NCBI GenBank assembly: GCA_016124525.1
Contig: WGNO01000045.1
Location: forward strand, 1 to 33,044
Length of the DNA stretch: 33,044 nucleotides
DNA from: Nostoc sp. RI_552
GTDB taxonomy: Bacteria > Cyanobacteriota > Cyanobacteriia > Cyanobacteriales > Nostocaceae
Direction of reading: 5' to 3'
Shown here: positions 32,761 to 33,044 of the stretch, piece by piece
Layout of the letters: the number at the start of each line of letters is the position of its first letter
Numbering within the stretch: position 1 is the stretch's first letter
Position numbers and translations under genes: made by a program
The notes under the pieces: generated by a model
The model's database searches: none
What the model was told of the DNA's origin: nothing
What the model saw: the letters and a program-made list of their open reading frames with translations, nothing else

Positions 32761-33044
32761 ATGATGATTATAAATTCATTTCCCAAGATTGTCAAAGACA
32801 TCCTCAGACCGTTGCCAAAAAATGATTATCCAGTTTTGAACAGCCGTCTTTATGTTGAGTGTTGGTTGGCTTATGCCTTGGATAATAGTTTAACAAGTAT
32901 GCGAGACTTATTTACAAGATTAAACAATACAGGGATTGATGTAAGAATTTCGACATTTTCCAAAGCTAACATACATAGAAGTCAAGAGATATTTCAAAAT
33001 ATTTATCATCAATTGAATAAATTAGTCCAAAAAAAAGCTTATAA
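32761..33044 (+). CDS. IS4-like transposase, N-terminal part (cut by window edge)
   Basis: The frame is open from ATG 32761 (or 32764) to the right edge, 94 codons, with no stop. The product starts MMIINSFPKIVKDILRPLPK and contains NSRLYVECWLAYALDNS, SMRDLFTRLNNTGIDVRIST and FSKANIHRSQEIF. This matches the N-terminal helical region of IS4-type DDE transposases common in Nostocales. The DDE catalytic residues lie beyond the window, so integrity cannot be judged. The left inverted repeat should lie between 32612 and 32760, but I could not place it. Confidence 0.75.
   Translation, partial: MMIINSFPKIVKDILRPLPKNDYPVLNSRLYVECWLAYALDNSLTSMRDLFTRLNNTGIDVRISTFSKANIHRSQEIFQNIYHQLNKLVQKKAY

Overview
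The window is chromosomal DNA from a filamentous cyanobacterium, most likely of the order Nostocales. The evidence is the gene content: the response regulator RpaB, the complex C assembly factor CcbB, an NblB-like HEAT protein, the cyanophycin pair cphB-cphA, a DUF760 protein, a group 2 sigma factor and a cyanobacterial Dps. The DNA also carries the octamer GCGATCGC (HIP1) at about 16 sites counted by eye, and tandem heptamer repeats of the kind common in Nostocales. From memory, dps-carB-sigD in this order matches Anabaena/Nostoc genomes, which helped name the sigma factor.

Left part (1-8300). A decayed IS200/IS605 tail (TnpB C-terminus plus a right-end hairpin) sits at the left edge. It is followed by radA on the minus strand, then rpaB, ccbB and a DUF456 membrane protein on the plus strand. 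A minus-strand series follows: an NblB-like protein, the 3' remnant of a group II intron (HNH segment plus domain V), a two-CBS-domain protein, a MutT-type Nudix hydrolase, a DUF760 protein and a group 2 sigma factor.

Middle (8300-19960). carB and dps lie on the minus strand, each followed by a clear hairpin terminator. Next come a small conserved-looking protein and a thioredoxin-like [2Fe-2S] protein (plus), then RidA and a second Nudix hydrolase (minus), then malQ (plus). A pseudouridine synthase and a RodZ-like protein overlap by ATGA on the minus strand. The 0.5-0.85 kb gaps around carB and dps are mostly AT-rich and have no convincing genes.

Right part (19960-33044). A DUF2993 protein (plus), cdsA and cbiT (minus), a Ser/Thr kinase and a tatA too short for usual ORF cut-offs (plus) lead to the cyanophycin operon cphB-cphA (minus). 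trmD, ispF, an oligopeptide-type substrate-binding lipoprotein and larB follow on the plus strand. The right edge cuts through an IS4-like transposase gene.

Most of the window is ordinary core and housekeeping sequence. I see no CRISPR array, defence island, prophage, tRNA or rRNA, and nothing I can defend as a new multi-gene system. The points most worth a second look are the group II intron tail whose HNH frame runs through domain V, a Dps with His in place of Asp at the ferroxidase centre, heptamer repeats that supply start or stop codons of neighbouring genes, the structured leader upstream of cphB, and the transposon relics.
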